Shown here: positions 53,801 to 64,000 of the stretch, one piece after another
How the letters are laid out: every line of letters starts with the position of its first letter
Position numbering within the stretch: position 1 is the stretch's first letter
Origin: Glossina fuscipes
Lineage: Eukaryota > Arthropoda > Insecta > Diptera > Glossinidae
Assembly: GCF_014805625.2 (NCBI RefSeq)
Contig: NW_023998417.1
Coordinates: 12,133,417 to 12,197,416 of the forward strand
DNA length: 64,000 nt
Direction: 5' to 3'
Translations under genes and position numbers: made by a program
Notes under the pieces: model-generated
Database searches by the model: none
What the model was told of the DNA's origin: nothing
Seen by the model: only the letters and a program-made list of their open reading frames with translations

Positions 53801-56800
53801 CAAGAAATTGCTACCTGCACTAGTAATGCCACCAACACTTATGCTACCAATACCACTGGTGTTGGTACTTCCCGACTCGCTCGCGGTTCTTCCGCGTTTT
53901 TTATTAGCTAATTCCTACATGTCACCAAAAATGCCTGCGAATGTCTTTCTTAAATTTTTCATTGTATCCTCGGCGTCTTCTACAACCGAACTCTGGGATT
54001 GCGGAGCTCGTTGCGACGTCCGCGAAGCAGAAGAAATGCTGGATGCCTGAGAAGTTTGTGAATCACGGCGTGTAAGATTACCTGTAGATGGAGCGACGCT
54101 GGCGGGTGCGGCCGCGGTAGCGGTAGTTTCTTCGGGCACCTCTGAGATGCTGCTACGGCTAGTAAGTCTACCAATCGAGCCAACAGCTGGTGAAGTACGC
54201 TCGGGAATTGGGGGTGGACCGCCCATTGGTGCAGGTCGTGGTCCAGCTGGAGCTGGCGGCGGAGCTCCTGACTCGTCAGTTGGACTCCCGGTTAGCGATG
54301 ATACTGAGGATCGCGCAGTTATTTTGCCTTGAATTTGTCCTGCACCAGGACGACACACATTCTGGAGAACAAATCAATTATGTACGCATTGGATGAATCG
54401 CTAAGTAGGACGCACTCTCACCTGCATGCGAGACGTTACCAAATCAGCTATTTGCCTGCGGTCATCCTCCTGGGTGTCACCCATTAATGCAAAAGTGCTA
54501 TCAGAAGCTTTAATAATATGTTCCCGGCCATCTCTACCTACTACCAAAGACAATCCGCACACCTCCATACCGCCAAACAATTCAGAAACCTAGAAACATA
54601 ACTCATTGGCTGTGCATGCGATATTTCGAAAATATTTTTAAGAATCCTTTTCTACATGTCATCTGCATTGGTTATCATCAGTCGCAGTATACTTTCTGTC
54701 CCTGTTTTTACACACACCACCGAAGGATGGGGGGTATATTTATTTTATGAAAACGTTTGCAACATCGAGAAGGAATCTTTAGAGACTTCTAAAGTATACA
54801 TATTCTTGATCGGCATGCCCGTCTGCGTACTGTCTGTCGTAAATATTCTCCTGGCCGCAAAGTGAAACCATCGGCTTCAAATTTGGAGGAAACATTGGAA
54901 GTTCTCACACGTAGGGGGGCATTCAAAATGGGCAAATGTTTCAAAGACACGGCTACAGTACAACGTAAACTGAGAATAACACTGTTTTGAGAAAGGGAAA
55001 GAAATGATGCCTTGCCCATTATTCACAAATTGCAACAGATATCGTTCTAAAAATTTCCACATTTATGCTACGGATGATCGTATAGTGCCTGTGCAATATT
55101 GGAGACAATCGGCCACGCCTATCTAATATAATATAGAACAATGAAATTTCTATTTTTCTTTCAAAGGCGATCTTTTTTAAACGTTGCATCACACTCGCCC
55201 ACAGCCAGATGTAGTTTTTTCATTTGCCTTACACGTTTCATTTACTACCCAACAAGAAAGCGGAACATGGAGAGGCCAATGTTTATGACATGCTTGCTTA
55301 CAATAATTTCACTTACAGATACAATGTCTTTAAAAGGTTCAAGTGTAAAGACTTTAAACATAAAATGGGATCATGTAAGTGTTCGAGTTTTACAGCGCTC
55401 ATGCTCACGACCGCGGAATTCTAATTTCTACATTCGAGGTGTGTACACAAACACTTATTTAGACGACAACACTTCTCGCTACAGAGATATTTGTTTTCTA
55501 TTCAACACTTATACCGTGCATTGCTGTTGACAACTGCACATCGTAAAGTTTATGCGAATGTATTCTGCAACCGGAATGATTTAAGATACGGCCAATTTTT
55601 AAGAAAGGCATTCAGAATCATTTTCCGAATCGTTGCGAATTGGTTTTCTTTTCTTTTTTTAATCCATTTTCTAAACCATCTTAAGAGTATGGCTTCGCAA
55701 AATTCGCAACACTTGAGAACTCGTGAATCAATGCTATGACCTTGTATCCTTTACAATGGAGCTTAATTCAAAGTTCTTAATTCCATTTGCAGCCACCTAA
55801 GAACGATGTAGGAAAGCCCGTGGTAAACAAAAGTGCGACAAATATCGACATACGAGCTAAGTAGTTATTCAAAGACAATAATTGCTTGAAAGTGCTTGTA
55901 GTTGGCAAGAGCTCTCCATTTAACATATATAGCACTTTTTGCCCCCACGATAAGAGTGTCTTCGATTTGATTAAGAATTGTAAACCATTTAAGAGCAACA
56001 CAAGCCCTCATAACATATCTAGAAGCAATGATGTTCGTTGACTTCTGCCTGTTCAATCTCAAAGCTCCACTTGAGAAAGCAAAATCTCTTCTCAAATTTT
56101 TCTATTTTATCGTGGAGAAGCTAGTCTTAAAAATCGATTCATATCGATGCCGATATTCTAATAATTCAAATATTTTATTTATAGAAGAAGTGGTGAAAAA
56201 ATATTAAAACTATTATTTTTTTGTTGAGATATTTTTCATTTTAAGAAAACTTTGTGATGGGCCCAAGAGAAATAGGTTCAAAGCGAATAAAGTTTCTTCC
56301 ATTTTTTTATTTACTAATGTCGTAGCTTGTTTGTTAAAGAAAATTTATATGAAATGTTTATTGGCAAATTATTTATTATATATACGGGAATGACAATTAG
56401 AAACTTACCTCATCGACCCATGATTTGTATTTGTCCGTTAGAGTGATTTGCTCTAGCATAGCTGATCCTTGGTTGGTTTTCCAATTACCTGTTATCGATT
56501 TACGCCTGAGAGTTCAAAATATTTGAAAAAGATTACCGGAGATATTCCTTTCTTTTTTTTTTAATTTATGAAGCAAAAGATCACTATTTATTGTTGTTGT
56601 TATTATTATTATAGCAATTGGTTATTGTAATGAGCTCTTAACTAAGTATTTGTTGCGAAAACTTTCTTATGAATAATTGATTTTCGTAATTTTTTTTTTC
56701 TCACTCATTTCAAAGTAATTTACGTTTCACGATTTCCTTAATTGTAACAAAAACAGATATGAATTTTATTTATTTATTTTTTTTTCGTTTTTTGAATTTA

Positions 56801-57179
56801 GCAACTCATGGCAGGCACTTTAAATAAGAGTGATTTTAACTCTTTGCCTTCTTTAGCAGGCGTTGTGCATTATTGCAAAGGTCCGTTATTTCCGGTGCAG
56901 GCATATATATTATATTATATGTGTGTATATATCAATATATATATAATATGTAAATACTTACATGAAAGCTTTGTAATTGTTGCCAATCTTTTGAATATGT
57001 ATATCAAATTTTGCATCTATATACGGTTCAATAGTGCAATAGCAATGTCCTTCACTGCCAGTGCCAGTGACAAGGCCGGCGGCGTCTTGTAATGCGCTTT
57101 GATTCTCAAAGCGAGCTGTAGCCATTCCGCCGTGGCAGTGACCTGCCTTTAAAACACACGGGAATTTCGTCCAATTTAA
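49823..57179 (-). CDS. Syn: Synapsin, 3' half (domain C onward, with readthrough extension)
   Basis: Exons in phase are 56962..57179, 56409..56505, 54422..54589, 52930..54361 and 49823..50166; the 5' exons are outside the window. The first three encode the C-terminal part of the ATP-grasp-like domain C ([74 protein letters not shown]). A proline-rich linker ([19 protein letters not shown]) and [16 protein letters not shown] then close the first ORF at a UAG (53917..53915). Synapsin coats synaptic vesicles and tethers the reserve pool. The frame continues past the UAG for about 442 codons. The first exon here starts in phase 0 after a TTTTCCTCAG acceptor. It is about 88% sure that no further coding exon lies between 57,180 and 64,000. 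Confidence 0.93.
50244..50269 (+). repeat. (TTGGC)n pentanucleotide repeat
   Basis: Five consecutive GGCTT units, last one imperfect, in the Synapsin intron. Confidence 0.9.
50711..50895. repeat. Poly-A run interrupted by assembly gap (N at 50754..50853)
   Basis: There are 43 A on the left and 42 A on the right of a 100-N placeholder. The true length of the homopolymer and anything hidden in it are unknown. ORFs called across it as poly-lysine are artefacts. Confidence 0.95.
52605..52740 (+). repeat. Degenerate (GTAA)n tract
   Basis: Many GTAA and AGTAAGTA units with interruptions over about 135 bp, in the Synapsin intron near the donor side. Confidence 0.8.
52930..53914 (-). CDS. Syn: Synapsin second ORF, reached by UAG readthrough
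   Basis: Directly after the UAG the same frame reads [20 protein letters not shown] and stays open for 328 codons to a GTAATT donor at 52929. It then joins in phase 1 to 49823..50166 ([15 protein letters not shown] ... [13 protein letters not shown], stop UAG). The total extension is about 442 residues. It is serine-, threonine- and alanine-rich, with a proline run near 53380. Drosophila Synapsin is known to be translated through an in-frame UAG to give a larger isoform, so this is the same arrangement. Preservation of frame and splice phase over more than 1.3 kb argues that it is translated. Confidence 0.85.
54700..55100 (-). repeat. Dispersed fly repeat, reversed copy in a Synapsin intron
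   Basis: The stretch CACCACCGAAGGATGGGGGG, then TATATTTATTTTATGAAAAC, AAAGTATACATATTCTTGAT and GCCCGTCTGCGTACTGTCTG, follows the order of the same repeat family as at 17455 read from its other end. The short ORFs over it on both strands are repeat-derived. The far boundary is uncertain. Confidence 0.55.
55185..55570 (+). pseudogene. Possible decayed TIMP relic nested antisense in a Synapsin intron
   Basis: Across two reading frames the plus strand shows pieces that resemble the TIMP N-domain in order. A cysteine followed by LAHSQ is near 55190, and [10 protein letters not shown] is near 55230. [12 protein letters not shown] is near 55310, LMLTTAEF near 55400, RGVY..RYRDICF near 55435..55495, and VYANVFC near 55550. 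At least one in-frame stop and one frameshift break it, and no signal peptide or CxC start is intact. Location supports the idea: TIMP genes lie inside Synapsin introns in Drosophila and vertebrates. A functional TIMP may exist in another intron outside the window. Chance similarity is possible. Confidence 0.35.
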
Positions 57180-57606
57180 CTGAGGAAAACAAGAAAAATA
57201 AAGCGTTGAAAAGAAAAATTCATTTAAAATGCATGCAATCGATAGCAATGTTCGTGTCTGCCTGCAAGCGCCAGACATTACATTAAATTTACTTTTTGAT
57301 GAGTCTTCGTCTTGCAAAAAGATTGCATTAAAAAATCTTATATTAAATTTAACTGTTATCAGTTACATAATAAATCGATGCGTCATTAACACTCTTTATT
57401 ACGTACGTGACATAGTAATGCGCTGATTGGAATCATTTTCACATAAAACAAATTAATATTTGTGTCATCCAGCCAGCTTCGGATGAGACAGAAATTGCCC
57501 ACATCCGACCAACTTTATGATAGATAATCGTTCCAAGTCGCATGTTAAGAAATTGTTTATTAACCTCAGATTTTTGGACGATTTGCATACGCCTAGTTTT
57601 ACTTAA

Positions 57607-57625
57607 GTCCGTCAATTTGACGGAC
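57607..57625. repeat. Perfect 19-bp palindrome
   Basis: GTCCGTCAA-T-TTGACGGAC, arms of nine bases around one central base. It lies inside an unassigned minus-strand ORF. Possible protein-binding site or a remnant of a repeat; no function known. Confidence 0.6.
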
Positions 57626-59317
57626 AAATCTTGTGGATCACCTTTGTAGTCCTGATTTGTTCGGTAGCACGTCCACGATTAACGATTAAATTGATGGGTT
57701 AGTGTGCATATATCATTTTGTGCTCATTGGGTTCTTTTTGATTTAATCTGCTACTCATTGATTGTACTGGGTTTGGTTTGGTTTCGGCAGTATAGGACAG
57801 ATTTACTCGCAATAGTAAAGCTTGCTGGAAACAATTGCTCCCATGCGGGAACACCGTGTAAGTGCACCGCGTAAATCGAATAAACTCGATAAATTTAGCA
57901 TAAAGTTTTGGTTGTCAGCGCAGCCTGCAGACAAATATCTAACACATGGTAGGGTTTGGTAGATGTCTTTGCCAGTTAAATACGAATTTCTCTTCATACT
58001 CTTTAATGACTCTAATGGCGTGGGATGCCGTTTAACAAGCTATTTGGACGCAAATGAGAAATATTCAGTTGAAGTGGTTGGCAAGATCTCGGTAGGTTCA
58101 AATTAACAACAACAATAGCAACAACATCGTGCCAATGTGAAAACGCTTGGGTTGAATGTTGTTGGCAACTTCTAAAAGAGAGCTGCCTTGTCCTGCCCCC
58201 TCCCCCCCCTCCGTTTGTCTAAAGTCTACTACTGAAATTGCAGAGTGTTTAGTTCCCGAGAGAAATCATAAAGCAAAAATCGCCAAGCTTGGTCAACTTT
58301 TTGAAGAACTTCATCGACCAGAGTGCGGCGCATGTTCAGTAGCGTCGAAATTTACCGAAACGTGCATACAATTTGCTTATAGCGGATTTTCATTAAGCAT
58401 ATTCACTGCGCATTTCATGAATTTTTTTGGGGGGAGGGACATTATAAAATATAGCATGTTTTTTTAGAGATGCTTGGCACATCTCCATAACGCAATTGCT
58501 TTTTATTAGGTTGAATTCAACAATATCACAACATTTTGTGATTGTCTATCAAGTGTTACCTTTCACACGCTCTTTAATAAGACTTGGTAGAGTTAGTGTC
58601 ATCGAAATTACACGACCCCTTGTCGAGGAAAAATTCTCGCAAAAAAGTTTTTTTTTCGATGTGTTATGAATTCTATATATATATATATAGCGTATAATAT
58701 GTAATCTATAATAAATGATGTGATAAGAAAACGTTAACAAAGTTCAAAAACCAAGGAAAGGCACCGACAGACTTCAGCAGCACAGAACTACAGATAAATG
58801 TAGTCATCAATTAACGCTTTTTTGATATTTAACTAAGAATTTAATGCGGGACTTTCATAGTGAAACTAAAACACGTGAGGAACGCTTGCTCGGTCTGGAG
58901 TTGCATTCCAAATGGAGGTTTGGGCAATAGCAAGGCATAGGTTTTATATAAACGGCAAATGCATCTATCTGGCACGCGTGAGCTAACTACGCACCGGGCG
59001 TCATGTGTGTTTTTCGCGCTCAGGGTGCTACGGGATTAAGCCGTCACGTTATTTGCAGATAAATTTCTACAGAAAGGGTTAAAATAGAATTTAACTTCGA
59101 TCAAAAGTTCCTCCCATGTCCAGTTAAATAAGCTATGGTGGTTGCCATAAGTGAGTGAAGAACGCACACAACGAAATAGCAATCAATTAAACGTCCATAA
59201 TCGGTATAGCGAACAATTTCAGCTTTAAAGAGATAACGTGTTCTTATATAACACATTTAGGAATCGCTGATATCACCTTATAGATGTGTGCTGTTTGTTT
59301 TTATTTTTTTTTATTTA

Positions 59318-59360
<43 letters not shown>

Positions 59361-62189
59361 ATTGCTTTATTAATAATTTGGCCAAGAGCCAAACGATATG
59401 CATGCAATTGCAAAATGGAACACTACCTATATATAGGTAGAGTACAATATTTAAATATTTTTCGCATTAATGCATTGTATTTACCTTTTGCTATTCGCTA
59501 TACCTGTCTCTTTTCTTCTTGCTAACTTTTGTTTTACAAATTGCGGTTTGTTGCTACGAAATTTCATGGCTTTTAGTATATTTAAGCGTAGTCATAAAGT
59601 CGCTGTATTAAGTGTTAGATTAGAATTAGTTTTTCAATCTTTCAATTTAATGAAAACTTTCACTGAATGTTAGTAAATCGTTATAGAAATCATTAAACTT
59701 AAGTGGACCTACGTATGTGCGTTACATCGATTAGCCGATGCCTGACGGCTCTTACGATTGTTTTCGTCTCTGCCAAAATCAAAAGTAATTCTAAAGTAAC
59801 TATGAAAAATTGAAATTCGTTTGCTATGCTACAGTTTTCAAATCCACCACGAAGAGAGTGTATATCCGATAAAGTTCTAATGTCATTATTATTTAAACAT
59901 TAGCTTGGTCCGAATATCACTTCGTGTTTTTCCCACCCCAACAGCTAATTGCACATTTAAGTCACATTATCATTGCATAGTTTCAGACCTGAAGGAGTAA
60001 GACTTGTATGTGAAAAAGTTTGCTTGATTTTTTAGCTTTTATGGAAAGTCAAGAGTAAGGTTTTTGTTATATTTTACTTTCTTTACTATCCAAAAGGTAA
60101 AAATTCCGTCCAAGCAAGGAACCAACTATGCGTATGGGGAGGACGCACTTACGGAACTCTATTAGTAGTCAAAAGTGATTTGCTAATTTTCTCATTTTTG
60201 TGTAAATCTTTTAAGAAATTTTGTGAGATCTACACTGGGTAGATATAAAAAAGAAATTCGGAGAAATTTTTTTTCTTATCTTATAGATTTAATAAAGTGC
60301 TAGGAAAAAGTTTGTTTTATCTAAATAATTGCAGATTACAACGCCATCATTTATTTTATGGCCAATGCAAGCACTTTTTAATGGTTTTTTAAAAAATTTT
60401 TTATCCATTCGTTTAGAGTACAAATAAAGGGGTTAACTTTATATTTTATACTTTAAAATTGTTCTTACAAGCATTGAACCAATGTGAATCATTAATAAAT
60501 TAATAGTAATAATATTTATTGCTTCTAAGAAGTTGTACAAGCAGAATTAATATATAATAATTTTGTACAGATAAGGGCTGAGTAGCAATCGTAAAATGTA
60601 AATCTAAATCACGGCCAAAAACACATCATGAAGGAAAGTAACTCCAGTTTGAGCGGAAATCATTTGGTTTTTAATGAAATTAGTCGTAGTCTCGGTGCGA
60701 TCGAAATCACTTCAACCTTTAGCTTATTCATAGCAATTCGAAAATGATGTAGCACGCTTTGGTATTCGTCGTAATTAATTGAAATTACTCCCAGATCGAA
60801 TTCAATTTATTAGTTTATTGACCCAAGTCACTTTGCTATCAATCACAAACGTTTCGTTATCTACTAAAATGTTTTAGAAGTAGCATACGGAATGACCTTG
60901 CGATCTCCCGTCTAGATTAATTGGCGAAAGATGCTTCGCTTTTTAGCGAAATTATTTGAAATTACTTTATGATTTACAAGACATCAAAGGGGCTTCGGAA
61001 AGGATCGCAAATACTTAAAATTAATTCACGAGCAAAAAAGTTTCTCAAACGATCGAAAATCACTTTGCTATTCAAGAAAGGCACTGCCCGATCGATTGAC
61101 AATTGAAGCAACATTCTTACTGTATATGAAAACTAGACACGGAAAAGCGTAAACTTAGAAAGTTATAGAGCTAGTTGAATGCCCAACTACATCATTGATT
61201 TAGGAAATGGTTCTAAACTTCTATGTCCTTCTGATGTCTATCGATGTATTTTTTTGTTTAACTTACAGGTCGTATTTTTTATGACATTTTAATAGAAGTT
61301 GGCGCAAATATACGGTGAGGCCGAATAGGTTGACCCTTTCCCGGTCTGGAGAGAGGACCTTTTAGGTCCTTCCAACCTTGATGACAAGCTTTTCAAGCAG
61401 AATTCAATCGACAAGGAATGTAGCAGAATGATTAAATAAATCCCAATCAACTATACGACTCCACCCAGAAAAATTAGGGCAGTCAGCAAGTTAAAAACAG
61501 CAGAACTTAATTACGACTTCATAGTGAGACATCGTATTTTGTAACAATCTAGCTCCGATTTTTGTAAGCGTTTTTCGTTTTGTATAATTTGCAAGCATGC
61601 GTATGCGCTATTACCGGGAAAAATTCTACAAAATATGACGTCACAAAGTAGCTTTGCAATTGCTTTTAATTCCAAGGTCATTTATCCACTTGCGAAAACA
61701 ATACTCTTTCAATGTTTATGAAACCTTGTGCCTATTACGTGATTAATAGAAATAATTTTTAAGTAGCAAACTTTTACGCTCCCGTCTAACGTAATTGCAT
61801 TAATTCTTAAAGCAAGAGAAACATAATTTGTTTTTCTAAAGTTTTTCGGCAACGCGTAGCTAGTTTCGGTTTTCTAAAAAGTTGGCTAAAACACAATCGA
61901 ATGTTGACTTTCAACAATTAGTTTATGTAATTACTTCATACTATAATTGCATTACGATAAGGCAGCCGCAAAGAAGTGAGCATTAGCCGCATACGAATGT
62001 TTTTAATGTAATCAATATCGCTTCCGATGTGTTCAAAGTCTGATTTAATGAATATAGCTAACCGCAACTTTGCCTAAACTAACTCATTAAAGAATTCATT
62101 AAAATTCAATAAAAAAATTAAAAGAATTGTATTATTGTAAAATAGACAAAACACATCACAAGACACACTTCCAATTAGCACATTTGCCC

Positions 62190-63250
62190 AACTTTTGAGG
62201 TGATTGCATCCCTTCATCTATACACATTACCATATACCAGCACGGCATCTCATCACTATCTTTTTTGTCCCTAGTTCTCTTTCGATATTTGCCTATCCGT
62301 CCGTATGTCCACCATATGTCCATCGAACAATATCTTGCTTATGCGTTCAACTGTTTGCTCATTTTTTATTGACTCCTGTCCTGCCTGTCAAACTGACTGT
62401 AAGCGGATTTTCCATTTATTCCTTTACTCGTCCGTACTTTTTCGTCCATTCCATTCGTCCACTTTAGTGTGTTCTCCCTCTGCTCATTAGTCTGACACGT
62501 TTACGTTATTTCGTTTAAGCTATTCGTACTTTTCTCCATCTGACCATTATTCTCCATCTCCTGTTTTTGATGTCTGGACTGTATATGTGACTTTCTTAAG
62601 CATCTGTCTTTTCGCCGTTCTATCTCTGTCTCGATATATTCGTTCCTTTCTTTCTCGTCATTAATCAGTCTTCCGCTTCATCCATCAACTGATTGTACAC
62701 TCGGCTCGGCTTTTATTTGCGTCTTGCACCATTTTTCCGTACGTGCCTTAGTTGGTCTTCTCCATATTCTTGCATCTGATTGCAGTTATGCTTGTTTTCC
62801 ATTAATCTATGCGAGTTTCTCTCCATTCATCATTTGTTTCCATGTGCAGTTTTTCATGTCTTCTCGTTCTCAACTGTCCGCATGTGGCGTGGGGTCACCA
62901 ATTATCATCCCAACAGTTTGTTCACTCCCTTTCCATCATTCAATCACAAAACCACTTTCTAACCGCGCTCTTCCCGCGGATATTTTGCGCGTACTCAGTT
63001 TTTTTCCGCTTATCTATCTGCTCTCCTCACCAATTTGTCAATTGTCTTTAAAAGGCTTTTTTCTTCCGTTCCTTGCTTATGAATTCCATCTCTGTTTGCA
63101 TTTTGTGCGTCCCACCACTTGTTCAGGTGTTCGTCTGTTTCCTCGTCCTGTTTTCTTAAGCGTCTGCATTTATATTTACTTATCCATTCAGCTGTTTTTC
63201 ATCCACCTACCTCTCCACTCATTCACGCAAAATCTTCATATATATCTGAT
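62190..63250 (-). repeat. Pyrimidine-rich strand-asymmetric tract
   Basis: About 1 kb in which the plus strand is dominated by T and C in degenerate TCCATC/TCTGTC/CGTCC units, so the minus strand is purine-rich, as at 36960..37530. The 209-codon plus ORF at 62724..63353 lies mostly within it and looks like a composition artefact rather than a gene. Confidence 0.55.
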
Positions 63251-63368
63251 AAATATTCGTGATTATGCACGAATTTCGAGCTTCAGTTGTCGTCAAAGTT
63301 CCTATTCTTTGGCAATAGAGGACTTTTGTTATCATTTAGAATGTTATTTTTAGAAATGTCACCACCCG

Positions 63369-63369
63369 A

Positions 63370-63401
<32 letters not shown>

Positions 63402-63430
63402 AAGGAGAATTATATATATATATATATATT
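63369..63430. repeat. (GA)n followed by (TA)n microsatellite
   Basis: Roughly ten GA units degrade to GGGAGA and GAAGGA, then about nine TA units. Confidence 0.9.
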
Positions 63431-64000
63431 CAATGTTTCTATTTTTCAATTCTCTATTTGTTCAACCTTTAGAATATCATCAATAGAAAAAGGGACGGAC
63501 GGAATGGAAAATAAGAATACATAGATTTTATTATAGTGTAATAATTTTACTTGTACAAACTAATAAATTCTAGTCATTTTAGAGAGCGATCCAAAAAATT
63601 ACTCTTGCTGGAAATTTCAGTTCGATTTCGACAAACCCCATCGAGAAGATTATATAACTCCTAAAGGAAATTAGATACGCATACGTTATCACTTTAAAGG
63701 GAATTGGATACGCACGTTTGCGTGCCAAAGTTGAAAATCCGTTTAAATCTAACTCTTGCAATATACGGTTTTGGTCTCGTAGGAGAGCGCAAAACCTTTT
63801 TTGCTTTTGATTTTCTTAGCTGGTAAACGATGATAACTCCTCTTTAATGAGACCTTAAAACTTTCTAACAAGAAATTTTCATAAGCTATCAGAGAAACAC
63901 TCATCGAGCACTAGATAAGCAAAAAAAGAAAAAGTAAGAAAAATAACTAAACTCTGCTACGCACATATAGAAATTGAAGAGTTTGCTTAGTTTCGCTTTT

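Larger units (their letters stand above)
57180..64000. other. Synapsin upstream intron or intergenic DNA, no exon seen
   Basis: The exon at 56962..57179 has a good acceptor, so a preceding Synapsin exon must exist, but no segment encoding the expected DKPW..YPNH region was found here. ORFs are short. Contents are an orphan minus ORF around 57439..57660 containing a 19-bp palindrome, an arm-like relic at about 57945..58070, poly-T at 59328..59359, loosely repeated 'ATCACTTTGCTAT' and 'CTCCCGTCTA' motifs at 60.6-61.8 kb, a pyrimidine-rich tract at 62190..63250, and (GA)n/(TA)n at 63369..63430. Confidence 0.6.

Noticed and set aside
54656..54865. Plus ORF with [10 protein letters not shown], at first read as the TIMP GKVYI segment
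   Set aside because: The DNA (AAAGTATACATATTCTTGAT and flanks) follows a dispersed fly repeat, so the resemblance is repeat-derived.
55777..56095. Minus-strand frames resembling TIMP ([16 protein letters not shown])
   Set aside because: Resemblance is weaker than on the plus strand, overlaps another candidate on the opposite strand and needs several frame changes; treated as chance.
62724..63353. 209-codon plus ORF
   Set aside because: Lies largely in a pyrimidine-rich tract; composition (Ser, Phe, Leu, Pro, Cys) follows from that and no splice or family evidence supports it.

Overview
The window is nuclear DNA from a higher fly (Diptera, Schizophora), not a bacterial or viral sequence. Genes carry short AT-rich introns with GT..AG ends, intergenic DNA is AT-rich and full of microsatellites, and the proteins are close to Drosophila ones. 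A dispersed repeat of a kind I associate from memory with muscoid flies points to a non-Drosophila schizophoran. Two 100-base N runs (12793..12892 and 50754..50853) are scaffold gaps.

Layout. The left 16 kb is a dense housekeeping block: the 5' part of pontin (RuvB-like 1, minus), a decayed sequence resembling a RagA GTPase (minus, tentative), Dis3 (exosome nuclease, minus) sharing a 521-bp divergent promoter with Rrp5 (rRNA processing, plus), then the mitochondrial glycine decarboxylase P protein Gldc (minus), tail to tail with Rrp5. From 16.1 to 21.6 kb there is no gene, only repeats, including about 0.9 kb of a degenerate tandem repeat.

21.6 to 39.2 kb is a single large minus-strand gene for a TBC1D30-type Rab GAP. 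I could join nine coding exons in phase into about 3,130 codons. Its long tail carries twelve copies of a short 'PST-x-ELE-x-R' motif. Just upstream come a small PIERCE-like ciliary microtubule inner protein (minus) and MCFD2, an EF-hand ER cargo-receptor subunit (plus). Next is a foldback-type element with long inverted arms, then a four-exon minus gene for an unrecognised small hydrophobic or secreted protein.

The right part, from 49.8 kb on, is the 3' half of Synapsin (minus). It ends its first ORF at a UAG that is followed in frame by a long second ORF crossing a splice junction, the arrangement known as stop-codon readthrough in Drosophila Synapsin. One Synapsin intron holds a plus-strand decayed sequence that may be a TIMP relic; TIMP genes sit inside Synapsin introns in other animals. 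From 57.2 kb to the end I see no exon, only intronic or intergenic DNA with repeats and pyrimidine-rich tracts.

Gene models were built by hand from splice sites and reading phase. Homology calls are from memory of the families and have not been searched.
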